From the NCBI RefSeq assembly GCF_000312485.1, contig NZ_HE997647.1:124001-188000 (forward strand): 64,000 nt of DNA. The letters run 5' to 3'. A program made the translations under genes and the position numbers. Shown piece after piece: positions 1-6,873 of this stretch; positions within the stretch are counted from its first letter, which is position 1, and every line of letters begins with the position of its first letter. The notes below the pieces were generated by a model. It did no database searches. It saw nothing but the letters and a program-made list of their open reading frames with translations, and was not told the DNA's origin. Origin of the DNA: Yersinia massiliensis CCUG 53443. Its GTDB lineage: Bacteria; Pseudomonadota; Gammaproteobacteria; Enterobacterales; Enterobacteriaceae.

Positions 1-1
1 A

Positions 2-160
2 AGCGCGGAGGTGAAGGATTTCCGCCATGGCTTGGACTTACTTATCGGCCAGATTGATGGTGCGCTGGCATTAGCGAATCAAGGCAAACTGGATGAGGCT
101 AAAAAAGCAGCCCAAGACTTTAAGCCGACCCGTGATACCTACCACAAAAAATACCGCTAA
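2..160 (+). CDS. cybC: Cytochrome b562, C-terminal fragment (cut by window edge)
   Basis: Reading frame open from the window edge to TAA at 158-160; 52 residues are visible. The end, RDTYHKKYR, resembles the C-terminus of periplasmic cytochrome b562, a four-helix-bundle heme protein in which a C-terminal His is a heme ligand; the His in TYHKKYR fits that role. The preceding residues are helical and rich in Lys and Ala, as in the last helix of the family. The start, signal peptide and Met ligand lie outside the window, so completeness cannot be judged. A hairpin at 171-199 follows the stop codon. Confidence 0.85.
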   Translation, partial: SAEVKDFRHGLDLLIGQIDGALALANQGKLDEAKKAAQDFKPTRDTYHKKYR

Positions 161-170
161 CAGACGTAAA

Positions 171-199
171 GAGGGTAATGGCCACAGGCTGTTACCCTC
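171..199. terminator. Hairpin between cybC and rnk, possible terminator
   Basis: GAGGGTAA at 171-178 pairs perfectly with TTACCCTC at 192-199 around a 13-nt loop. It lies between the convergent stops of cybC (+) and rnk (-), where a shared terminator is expected. No clear T run follows on either strand, so the assignment is tentative. Confidence 0.35.
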
Positions 200-262
200 A
201 CAACATATGCACTGATGCTTTACCCGCACCGACCTGCACTGTCATCTTTCGCTGATGCCCGA

Positions 263-673
263 TTAACGGTGGAATTCGCCCGCCGCTTCTGGCTGATACA
301 GCAATTCCAGCACGGTAATACGGGTTTCATCGCCACCAGGCAGTGCCCAACTGATTTCATCATTGACGTGCAATCCGAGCAACGCTGCACCTAACGGTGC
401 CATAACGGACAATTGCTCATTGCTGTCTTTCAGCGAAGCAGGGTAAACCAGCGTGCGGATATGCTCTTCCTGATTACTCAGATCGCGAAAACGCACGCGG
501 CTGTTCATGGTCACCACATCCGCCGGAATGGCATTGGGTGGCAAGATCTCTGCGCGATCCAGTTCTTCATTGAGCGCTTGTGCGACCACAGTACCGGCAA
601 AAGCCGGTTGCGCCAGTAACGCATCCAAACGTTCAGCATCCAGCTCGTTAATCGTGATGGTTGGCTTGGTCAT
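263..673 (-). CDS. rnk: Nucleoside diphosphate kinase regulator Rnk
   Basis: 136 residues, the length of E. coli Rnk. The start is the internal Met ([16 protein letters not shown]) at 673; the longer frame adds only MESG. The N-terminal part is a short helical segment and the C-terminal half is the GreA/GreB-type C-terminal domain ([20 protein letters not shown]; ending [12 protein letters not shown]). The family binds RNA polymerase near the secondary channel and was first described as a regulator of nucleoside diphosphate kinase levels. It is convergent with cybC. A 9-bp stem in its upstream region (712-742) would fall in its mRNA leader if the promoter lies beyond it. Confidence 0.93.
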   Translation of the reverse strand: MTKPTITINELDAERLDALLAQPAFAGTVVAQALNEELDRAEILPPNAIPADVVTMNSRVRFRDLSNQEEHIRTLVYPASLKDSNEQLSVMAPLGAALLGLHVNDEISWALPGGDETRITVLELLYQPEAAGEFHR

Positions 674-1072
674 ACCACTCTCCAATTCAATTTAGCAAAC
701 AACACAAAAGCAACACCCCCACGCCATAGGAGAGGGGGTGTTAGAAAATAGCTTAATAATAAACTGATATTAGGCGCTTCCGGCTAGAAAAGAAAGAGAT
801 CAGGATCACGAACATTTTTCCCCACGGGGAATCAGCGGACATTCATATTAAAAGTTATTTTGTTGTTAATGATTAAGTTAGCTCTGTTATCACCTATTTT
901 GCGAATGTGATCCCCCTAAGACATGATATTTCCACTTTGAACTGGAAAAAATGCCACTACACACCTATTCGGCTTGCAGGTAGGGTGATGTCATCGCGCA
1001 GAGGGAAGGTAACGGAACCTATCTTTGTCGTCAGAAAGTTTTTTCGGGAAAAAGAGATAGAGGATTGCCAGC
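674..1072. other. Intergenic control region between rnk and the PTS-like operon
   Basis: About 400 bp between divergent genes. AACACCCCC (712-720) pairs with GGGGGTGTT (734-742), a hairpin on the rnk side. TTCCCCACGGGGAA (818-831) is a perfect inverted repeat that could be an operator for the downstream operon. The stretch from 840 to 960 is AT-rich and is the likely promoter zone. I found no sigma-54 -24/-12 pair, which fits a PRD-type rather than an LevR-type regulator. No gene is apparent. Confidence 0.5.
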
Positions 1073-1417
1073 GTGAATGATGTAGCCGCAATGAATGCAG
1101 CCGAGGAACCGCAAGTGGACGAAGCCAATATCATCACTGAACGGGTATTAGCTGAAATTACGGCAATGCTAAATGCCGAAAATATTTTTACTAACGATGT
1201 GCAGCAACAAATGCTGACATCACATATTCGGGCAATGGTACTGCGTTCAATAACGGGCGAGCCATTACCTGAGGTCGATAAATCATTATTTGATGAAATT
1301 TCTACGCATTCGATGCAAATGGCCCAGCAAGTCGTCGATAAGTTTGCCAATTTACCGATTGAAGAAGCTTATCTACTGTCAGTGCATTTCGAAGTCGCGA
1401 AAGATAATAACCCCTAA
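1073..1417 (+). CDS. Stand-alone PRD-domain protein (EF_0829/AHA_3910 family)
   Basis: 114 residues from a GTG start at 1073 with AGAGGAT upstream; no ATG in frame has a better site. The protein is essentially one PTS-regulation domain: an N-terminal tail of about 15 residues, then helical sequence with a His in TSHIRAMVLR (about residue 50) and another in SVHFEVAK near the end, the positions where PRDs are phosphorylated by HPr or EIIB. There is no DNA- or RNA-binding domain. It is the first gene of the operon, 23 nt before the SFCGS gene. By family placement it goes with this transporter cluster. Whether it acts as a phosphorylation sensor or a phosphocarrier is unknown. Confidence 0.8.
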   Translation: MNDVAAMNAAEEPQVDEANIITERVLAEITAMLNAENIFTNDVQQQMLTSHIRAMVLRSITGEPLPEVDKSLFDEISTHSMQMAQQVVDKFANLPIEEAYLLSVHFEVAKDNNP

Positions 1418-1440
1418 AATACGAATCTGGAGAAGAAACT

Positions 1441-1806
1441 ATGAGTCAAATTACCGTTGTGATTGGCGACCGTTTAGGAAAAGGCCAGAAAGTAGGACAA
1501 GGTGTTGAATTGGCTGGTGGCCGCGTGGTGGTTATTCCCGGCGTTGCCGCAGACATGAAACTGGGTGATGTGATGAATAGCGAACAAGCTGATTTCGGTA
1601 TTTCATTCTGTGGTAGTGGCGGCGCAGGCGCGATTACAGCCCAAAATAAATATGGCTACAAAGCGAAATACGGCATGCGTTCAGTGGAAGAAGGTGTGAC
1701 GGCAATAAATGAAGGCTGCAAGGTATTAGGCTTCGGATTTATGGATAAAGAAGAGTTAGGGCAAAAATTAGTGGAAGCCTATATCAAGAAATATGGTCAG
1801 CCGTAA
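1441..1806 (+). CDS. Glycine-rich SFCGS family protein (EF_0830/AHA_3911 family)
   Basis: 121 residues, ATG preceded by GGAGAAG. Its hallmark is the Gly-rich segment SFCGSGGAGAITAQNKYGYK at about residues 57-76, with a single conserved-looking Cys after a hydrophobic strand. The N-terminus (ITVVIGDRLGKGQKV) reads as a first beta strand and loop of an alpha/beta fold. This is a small cytosolic protein and no enzyme domain is recognisable. Its stop abuts the next gene (TAATGA at 1804-1809), so translation is coupled. Size, fold pattern and Cys position recall a PTS EIIB subunit phosphorylated on Cys. That is inference, not an established function. Confidence 0.8.
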   Translation: MSQITVVIGDRLGKGQKVGQGVELAGGRVVVIPGVAADMKLGDVMNSEQADFGISFCGSGGAGAITAQNKYGYKAKYGMRSVEEGVTAINEGCKVLGFGFMDKEELGQKLVEAYIKKYGQP

Positions 1807-2102
1807 TGAAAGAGCAATACACCACTCAAGTGCAGGTCAAAGGTAAAGGCGATACCAAAGGTAAAGCTTTCGCGAATGCGCTGGGAAATGTCCAAAATAC
1901 AGTGCTGAAATCGACACAAAATATTCTGTTACGCATTGAACCACAAGACGTAAAAGTATTACGCGCTGAGTTATCGGTGAAGAAAGAGAAGTTTTTATTC
2001 TTCTTTCTGGCACGTGAAAGAAAAACCTACAGCGTGGAATTAGATATCACCGTGAACGTGACATTTATTGACACTGATAAAGTGGCCTTCGTTTCAAAAT
2101 AA
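1806..2102 (+). CDS. DUF4312 family protein (EF_0831/AHA_3912 family)
   Basis: 98 residues; the ATG at 1806 overlaps the upstream stop by one base (TAATG). It is a soluble, basic, probably alpha/beta protein without a signal peptide. Visible features are a repeated Lys/Gly start (QVKGKGDTKGKAFANALGN), a Lys-rich turn (VKKEKFLFFFLARERKTYSVELDITV) and alternating hydrophobic strands at the C-terminus. No catalytic motif is recognised. It is always expected beside the SFCGS, DUF4311 and DUF4310 genes, which suggests a subunit of the same complex. Its role is unknown. Confidence 0.8.
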   Translation: MKEQYTTQVQVKGKGDTKGKAFANALGNVQNTVLKSTQNILLRIEPQDVKVLRAELSVKKEKFLFFFLARERKTYSVELDITVNVTFIDTDKVAFVSK

Positions 2103-2224
2103 GCAGTTTTTGTCGGTCAATATTGTCTTGATAGCTCAATAAAAATGAATGCCTTTGTATTTGTTTTACCGCGTGCGGTCACTTCAATTACTTAGGGAAA
2201 ACTAACAAATGAAAGGATATGTTG

Positions 2225-3001
2225 ATGTTTCTAATTATTCTTTTTAAGTCGATTATTATCGGCGGACTGGTTGGCGTGGGGGTTGGTGTTGGGGCCGCCC
2301 GTATGTTCCATGCGCCGACAATACAGGGAATGGGTGCATTTCGTACCTTGGGCGAGTTGAACTCGTGTGAGGGTGATCCAGCATCGCATTTCTCCTTCGG
2401 GCTCGGCTTCTTCTTCAACGCTTGGGCTTCATCGGTCGCTGCGGGGGCGTTCACTCAGGACGTTGACCACCGCATCATCCCTAACTGGGGTGCCGCCGCA
2501 TTGATGATAAAGAATCGCAATGTCGCGGAAACCATGCATAACCCGAAAAAGATGGCGATTGCCTGCGGCATTATCGGGATTATTGTTGTTAGCTTCCTTA
2601 ATACCACGGCGTCAGCAGTGCCAGCCGCATTGCAGGTAACGGCGATTAAAGTCTTAGTTCCTGCGGCCAATATTCTGGTTAACACCGTGATGCCCGTTAT
2701 TTTCTGGTTAGCCGCGATTGATGCTGGGCGTCGTTCTGGCTTCTGGGCCACGATATTTGGTGGTTTAGCACAGCTTATTATGGGGAATGCCGTTCCGGGC
2801 CTAGTACTGGGTATTTTAATCGGTAAAGGCGTTGAGGAAAGTGGTTGGAATAAAGTCACGAAAATCATGATGACAGTGATTGTGCTGCTATTTGTGCTCA
2901 GTGGTTTCTTCCGCGGATTTGATATGAAGTTATTGGAGTCATTCAGTCTGGGTGTTCCTATGTGGCTCGATACCATTCATAACGCATTGAGCGGAAAATA
3001 A
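2225..3001 (+). CDS. DUF4311 integral membrane protein (EF_0832/AHA_3913 family)
   Basis: 258 residues from the ATG at 2225. AAGGA at 2213-2217 lies 7 nt from this ATG but only 1 nt from the alternative at 2219, which decides the start. A first hydrophobic helix with a GGLVGVGVGVG run is followed by the polar Gly-rich segment GAFRTLGELNSCEGDPASHF (about 38-57) and then about five or six more membrane segments. The layout recalls an EIIC-type permease with a substrate-binding loop, but the family has no proven function. A 122-nt gap with no gene separates it from the DUF4312 gene. It is followed 21 nt later by DUF4310. Confidence 0.8.
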   Translation: MFLIILFKSIIIGGLVGVGVGVGAARMFHAPTIQGMGAFRTLGELNSCEGDPASHFSFGLGFFFNAWASSVAAGAFTQDVDHRIIPNWGAAALMIKNRNVAETMHNPKKMAIACGIIGIIVVSFLNTTASAVPAALQVTAIKVLVPAANILVNTVMPVIFWLAAIDAGRRSGFWATIFGGLAQLIMGNAVPGLVLGILIGKGVEESGWNKVTKIMMTVIVLLFVLSGFFRGFDMKLLESFSLGVPMWLDTIHNALSGK

Positions 3002-3022
3002 CAGAGCGAGAGGAGCTTAATA

Positions 3023-3673
3023 ATGGATGAACAAACCAAGAATAATTTCTGGTATGCCGACTGGTCCTTTCCGATTTTTGTAGGACTGTTATCTTCCGGC
3101 GTATTTGCGGGTACTCATATGTATTACTTATATGGTATCGGCGCATTTAACGAAGTGGCATTTGTTTCTATGCTACGTGCAGGTATGGATACCGGTGTTT
3201 ATGGCGCGGTAGCGGCATTTGGTGCCAGCTTCTTATTCGCCCGTATCATCGAAGGTTCGTTGGTCGGTATTTTAGATATCGGCGGTGCGATTCAAACCGG
3301 TGTTGGCTTGGGTGTCCCTGCATTATTACTGGGCGCGGGCTTTGTCTTCCCAGTGGCTAATTTTGCCGCATCACTGGTGACCGGCTTAATCATTGGTCTC
3401 GCCATTGGTTATCTGATTATTTTGGCGCGTAAATTTACCATTAACCAAAGTGATTCGACTTACGGTGCCGATGTGATGATGGGGGCAGGTAACTCATCTG
3501 GCCGTTTCTTGGGGCCACTGATTATCCTGTCTGCGATCACTGCATCTATTCCGATTGGGATTGGTTCTCTTGGCGGCGCATTATTGTTTTATTTGTGGAA
3601 TAAACCGATTACCGGTGGTGCAATTTTAGGTGCCATGATTTTAGGGTCAATTTTCCCCGTCGCGATTTCTTGA
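3023..3673 (+). CDS. DUF4310 integral membrane protein (EF_0833/AHA_3914 family)
   Basis: 216 residues with a good ribosome site (GAGAGGAG) before the ATG. The protein opens with a cytosolic stretch (MDEQTKNNFWYADWSFPIF), then about six Gly- and Ala-rich membrane segments. The motif SLVGILDIGGAIQTGVGLGV sits near the middle, and a second Gly-rich loop (GAGNSSGRFLGP) precedes the last two helices. With DUF4311 it forms the probable membrane pair of the transporter, in the way that IIC and IID are paired in mannose-type PTS. Transport itself has not been shown for this family as far as I know. A strong stem-loop follows the stop codon. Confidence 0.8.
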   Translation: MDEQTKNNFWYADWSFPIFVGLLSSGVFAGTHMYYLYGIGAFNEVAFVSMLRAGMDTGVYGAVAAFGASFLFARIIEGSLVGILDIGGAIQTGVGLGVPALLLGAGFVFPVANFAASLVTGLIIGLAIGYLIILARKFTINQSDSTYGADVMMGAGNSSGRFLGPLIILSAITASIPIGIGSLGGALLFYLWNKPITGGAILGAMILGSIFPVAIS

Positions 3674-3678
3674 ACATC

Positions 3679-3712
3679 GGGGTAAATATTCAAATTACCG
3701 GATATTTACCCC
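3679..3712 (+). other. Perfect 11-bp stem-loop between transporter and enzyme genes
   Basis: GGGGTAAATAT (3679-3689) pairs exactly with ATATTTACCCC (3702-3712) around a 12-nt loop. No T run follows, so it is not a classic terminator. It sits between the membrane-protein genes and the catabolic genes of one operon, where it could protect the 3' end of a processed transporter mRNA or attenuate read-through. Confidence 0.6.
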
Positions 3713-3754
3713 ACAGCCATACCAAGCAAGTAGGTATTACGGAGAATAAAGATA

Positions 3755-4924
3755 ATGCATGACTTTATTATCACTCGAGCAGTATTGGTTGATGGCCGTC
3801 AGGTTGATATTGCAATCAATGATGGAAAAATCACGGCTGTGAGTGCAGCTTCCTCGAATGCTGAAAATAATCCAGCGGGCTCTTCTTTTTATCCGGCTAA
3901 AAAAGTATTGGATCTGGCGGGGAAATATTACCTCAGTGCCGGATGGATTGATTCCCATGTTCATTGTTACCCCGCCTCACCTATTTATCACGATGAAGCT
4001 GATTTAATTGGTGTCGCCAGTGGCGTGACCACCGTGGTGGATGCGGGCAGTACTGGCGCGAATGATGTTGATGATTTCTATCGGCTGACCCGTGCGGCGA
4101 AAACGCATGTTTACGCTTTTCTGAATATTGCAAAAACCGGCATCGTGACACAAAACGAATTAGCCGATATGGCGCAGATTGATAAGCAAAGTGTTAACCA
4201 AGCGATAGCGCGTAACCCCGGTTTTATTATTGGCATTAAAGCGCGGATGAGCAGCAGCGTGGTAGGCCAAAATGGCATTAAACCCCTTATTCGCGCCAAA
4301 GAAATCCAGCAAGAAAACCATCAGTTGCCATTAATGGTACACATTGGTAATAACCCGCCGGATCTGGATGAAATTGCCGATTTATTGACGCAAGGGGACA
4401 TTATTACTCATTGCTATAACGGCAAACCTAACCGCATTTTAACCCCTGCCGGTGCCTTGCGTGAGTCTATCCAGCGCGCATTAAAGCGTGGCGTGTTGTT
4501 GGATGTGGGCCATGGCAGTGCCAGTTTCAGCTTTGATGTTGCCGCGCTAGCCATCAAGCAAGGTATCTACCCGCATACCATTAGCTCCGACATTTATTGC
4601 CGCAACCGCATTAATGGGCCGGTTCACAGCTTGGCGACCGTGATGTCCAAATTCTTCACTGTCGGTCTAAGCTTGGAACAGGTTATTGACTGCGTGACAC
4701 AAAATGCCGCGCAAGCGCTGCGTTTGTCCCAAAAAGGCAAACTGGCAGAAGGCTATGACGCTGACTTGACTATTTTTGAGTTAAAACAGCAACCTCAGGT
4801 CTTTAATGATTCGGAAGGTAAATCGGTTACCGGTGAAAAATATCTGGTGCCACTGGCCGCTGTGGTCGCCGGTGACGTCGTGTTAACTGACGAAGGGAAG
4901 TCAAAAGATGTCTTCAGTTTATGA
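3755..4924 (+). CDS. Amidohydrolase/deacetylase family metallohydrolase (EF_0837/AHA_3915 family)
   Basis: 389 residues; ATG after ACGGAGAATAA. This is an amidohydrolase-superfamily TIM barrel: metal motif GWIDSHVHCYP near residue 67, probable carboxylated Lys in IIGIKARMSS, metal His in LMVHIGNNP and ITHCYNG, and a late Asp in HTISSDIYCRN. An N-terminal beta-sandwich strand set (VLVDGRQVDIAINDGKI) and C-terminal AEGYDADLTIFEL complete the fold, as in dihydroorotase and N-acetylglucosamine-6-phosphate deacetylase relatives. Next to a DgaE-like lyase it probably removes an N-acyl group or opens a cyclic amide of an amino-sugar acid. The exact substrate is not determined. Its 3' end overlaps the next gene by 17 nt. 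Confidence 0.85.
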   Translation: MHDFIITRAVLVDGRQVDIAINDGKITAVSAASSNAENNPAGSSFYPAKKVLDLAGKYYLSAGWIDSHVHCYPASPIYHDEADLIGVASGVTTVVDAGSTGANDVDDFYRLTRAAKTHVYAFLNIAKTGIVTQNELADMAQIDKQSVNQAIARNPGFIIGIKARMSSSVVGQNGIKPLIRAKEIQQENHQLPLMVHIGNNPPDLDEIADLLTQGDIITHCYNGKPNRILTPAGALRESIQRALKRGVLLDVGHGSASFSFDVAALAIKQGIYPHTISSDIYCRNRINGPVHSLATVMSKFFTVGLSLEQVIDCVTQNAAQALRLSQKGKLAEGYDADLTIFELKQQPQVFNDSEGKSVTGEKYLVPLAAVVAGDVVLTDEGKSKDVFSL

Positions 4925-6020
4925 AAAGTACCAGTTAAAACAGGTTATTAATGCATCTGGCCGTATGACGATGCTCGGTGTTTCAACGCCACGACAAGAT
5001 GTCGTTGATGCCGTGGAATTGGGCCTGAACCATTACTTTGTCATGAAAGATCTGGTGAATAACACCGGTGCTTATATTGCCAATTTATTGAATGTCGAGA
5101 GTGCAGTGGTGGTGTCCTGTGCTTCTGCGGGGATTGCACAATCTGTCGCGGCCGTGATCGTGAAAGATGATGCGAATTTGCTGGTCAATCTCCATGCTGC
5201 ACCTCGTACCGTGCCTCACGAAATCGTGTTACCGAAAGGCCATAACGTTAACTTTGGTGCACCAGTCGATACTATGGTGACACTCGGCGGCGGTAAAGTT
5301 GTGGAAGCCGGATACGCCAATGAATGTTTGCCAGAACAGCTTGAAGCCGCGATCACGCCAAATACCGCGGCTATCTTGTACATAAAATCCCACCATTGTG
5401 TACAAAAAAGCATTTTGTCTGTTGAGCAGGCGGTGGTGATTGCCCGTAAGCACCAATTGCCCCTGATTGTTGATGCGGCAGCGGAAGAAGACTTGCTGTG
5501 TTACTACCAAATGGGCGCTGACTTAGTGATTTATAGCGGGGCCAAAGCCATTGAAGGGCCAACCAGCGGGTTGGTTCTGGGCAAGAAAACCTATGTCGAC
5601 TGGGTGAAGCTGCAATCAAACGGCATTGGACGTGCGATGAAAGTCGGTAAAGAGGGGATCCTCGGCCTGACCCGCGCGATTGAAAGCTACATGACACTGG
5701 AGAAAGAGACTGGGCAGCAGATGGTGGCTAAGATGACCCCTTTCATTGCACAGTTGAATACCATCGACGGCGTATCAGCCCAAGTGGTCTGGGATGCTGC
5801 TGGGCGCGATATTGCTCGCACAGAAATCAGTTTTGATGAGGCCAAAATTGGCCGTTCGACGCCTGACTTGGTGGATGCGTTAAAAAATGGCGATATCGCT
5901 ATTTATTTCCGTGCTTATAAAGCGAATGAAGGCAAAATTGAGGTGGACGTTCGCAGCGTCACGGCACCGCAACTTGAGACGATTTATAGCTGTATCAACC
6001 GCTTGGTGAAGGGAGCCTAA
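4908..6020 (+). CDS. DgaE-like PLP-dependent ammonia lyase
   Basis: 370 residues, starting within the end of the amidohydrolase gene (17-nt overlap) with AGGGAAGTCAAAAG upstream. It is a SelA/DgaE-type fold-type I PLP protein: NASGRMTMLGVS at the N-terminus, a central IVDAAAEEDL (PLP-ring Asp) and LVIYSGAKAIEGPTSGLVLG with the probable Schiff-base Lys in SGAK. Salmonella DgaE converts D-glucosaminate 6-phosphate to 2-keto-3-deoxygluconate 6-phosphate plus ammonia. This protein is likely to act on the same or a stereoisomeric 2-amino-2-deoxy sugar acid phosphate. The substrate stereochemistry cannot be read from sequence. Confidence 0.85.
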   Translation: MSSVYEKYQLKQVINASGRMTMLGVSTPRQDVVDAVELGLNHYFVMKDLVNNTGAYIANLLNVESAVVVSCASAGIAQSVAAVIVKDDANLLVNLHAAPRTVPHEIVLPKGHNVNFGAPVDTMVTLGGGKVVEAGYANECLPEQLEAAITPNTAAILYIKSHHCVQKSILSVEQAVVIARKHQLPLIVDAAAEEDLLCYYQMGADLVIYSGAKAIEGPTSGLVLGKKTYVDWVKLQSNGIGRAMKVGKEGILGLTRAIESYMTLEKETGQQMVAKMTPFIAQLNTIDGVSAQVVWDAAGRDIARTEISFDEAKIGRSTPDLVDALKNGDIAIYFRAYKANEGKIEVDVRSVTAPQLETIYSCINRLVKGA

Positions 6021-6023
6021 CTC

Positions 6024-6764
6024 ATGAAATTGACCCCAAATTATTACCGTGATCGGGTGTGCCTGAATGTGCTGGCCGGTTCAAAAGAGAATGCGCGTGA
6101 GATCTATCAGGCGGCCGAAGGCCATGTGCTGGTGGGCGTATTATCGAAAAATTATCCCGATGTCGACAGTGCCGTCAAAGACATGCGTGAATACGCCGCA
6201 CTTATCGATAATGCCTTATCTGTCGGGCTGGGGGCGGGCGATCCTAAGCAATCGACCATGGTCAGTCAAATATCACAGCAGGTTCAACCGCAGCATGTGA
6301 ATCAGGTCTTTACCGGTGTCGGTCCAAGCCGTGCGTTGTTGGGGCAACAGGATACCGTGGTGAACGGCCTGATTTCGCCAACGGGCAAAGTGGGCTATGT
6401 GAAGATCTCGACTGGCCCGCTCAGCTCACAGCAAAAAGACGCGATCGTTCCCGTGACAACTGCCATTGCCATGTTGCGGGATATGGGCGGCAGCTCCATC
6501 AAATTTTTCCCGATGAACGGATTGGATTCTATCGAAGAATACCGTTTTGTGGCTGAAGCTTGTGCGGCGACCGGGTTCTGGTTGGAACCGACGGGCGGTA
6601 TCGATCTGGAGAACTTCGAACAAATCGTGCAAATTGCACTGGATGCCGGTGTCACGAAAATCATCCCGCACATCTACAGCTCGATCATCGACAGTAAAAC
6701 GGGTCATACTCGTCCGGAAGATGTGAAAACCTTATTGGATATCGTGAAGAAAATCGTGGTCTAA
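6024..6764 (+). CDS. DgaF-like 2-keto-3-deoxy-6-phosphogluconate aldolase (EF_0839/AHA_3917 family)
   Basis: 246 residues, beginning 3 nt after the lyase stop, with AGGGAG in the lyase end as ribosome site. It is a class I aldolase barrel: VKISTGPLSSQQKDA in the middle, then IKFFPMNGLDSIEEYRFVAE with the probable Schiff-base Lys, and the phosphate-binding end FWLEPTGGIDLENF. Salmonella DgaF splits KDGP to pyruvate and glyceraldehyde 3-phosphate. Placed directly behind the lyase, this enzyme completes the catabolic route of the operon. A GC-rich stem (about 6809-6828) follows the stop but lacks a T run. Confidence 0.87.
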   Translation: MKLTPNYYRDRVCLNVLAGSKENAREIYQAAEGHVLVGVLSKNYPDVDSAVKDMREYAALIDNALSVGLGAGDPKQSTMVSQISQQVQPQHVNQVFTGVGPSRALLGQQDTVVNGLISPTGKVGYVKISTGPLSSQQKDAIVPVTTAIAMLRDMGGSSIKFFPMNGLDSIEEYRFVAEACAATGFWLEPTGGIDLENFEQIVQIALDAGVTKIIPHIYSSIIDSKTGHTRPEDVKTLLDIVKKIVV

Positions 6765-6873
6765 CATTTTATGCTGCGACACTAAAATGAAGTGAGAGAC
6801 GCTCCCTGCGCACATGCTGGCAGGGGGCGCTGAATGACTTAAAAACAGCATGCCTGAATAACGGAGTGGAGCA

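Noticed and set aside
862-912. Possible CRP site before the PTS-like operon
   Set aside because: An ATCAC/GTGAT pair is present but in the reverse order to the TGTGA-N6-TCACA consensus.
2188-2976. Long minus-strand ORFs opposite the DUF4311 gene
   Set aside because: They are shadows of a membrane-protein gene; the plus frame has family signature, ribosome site and operon context.
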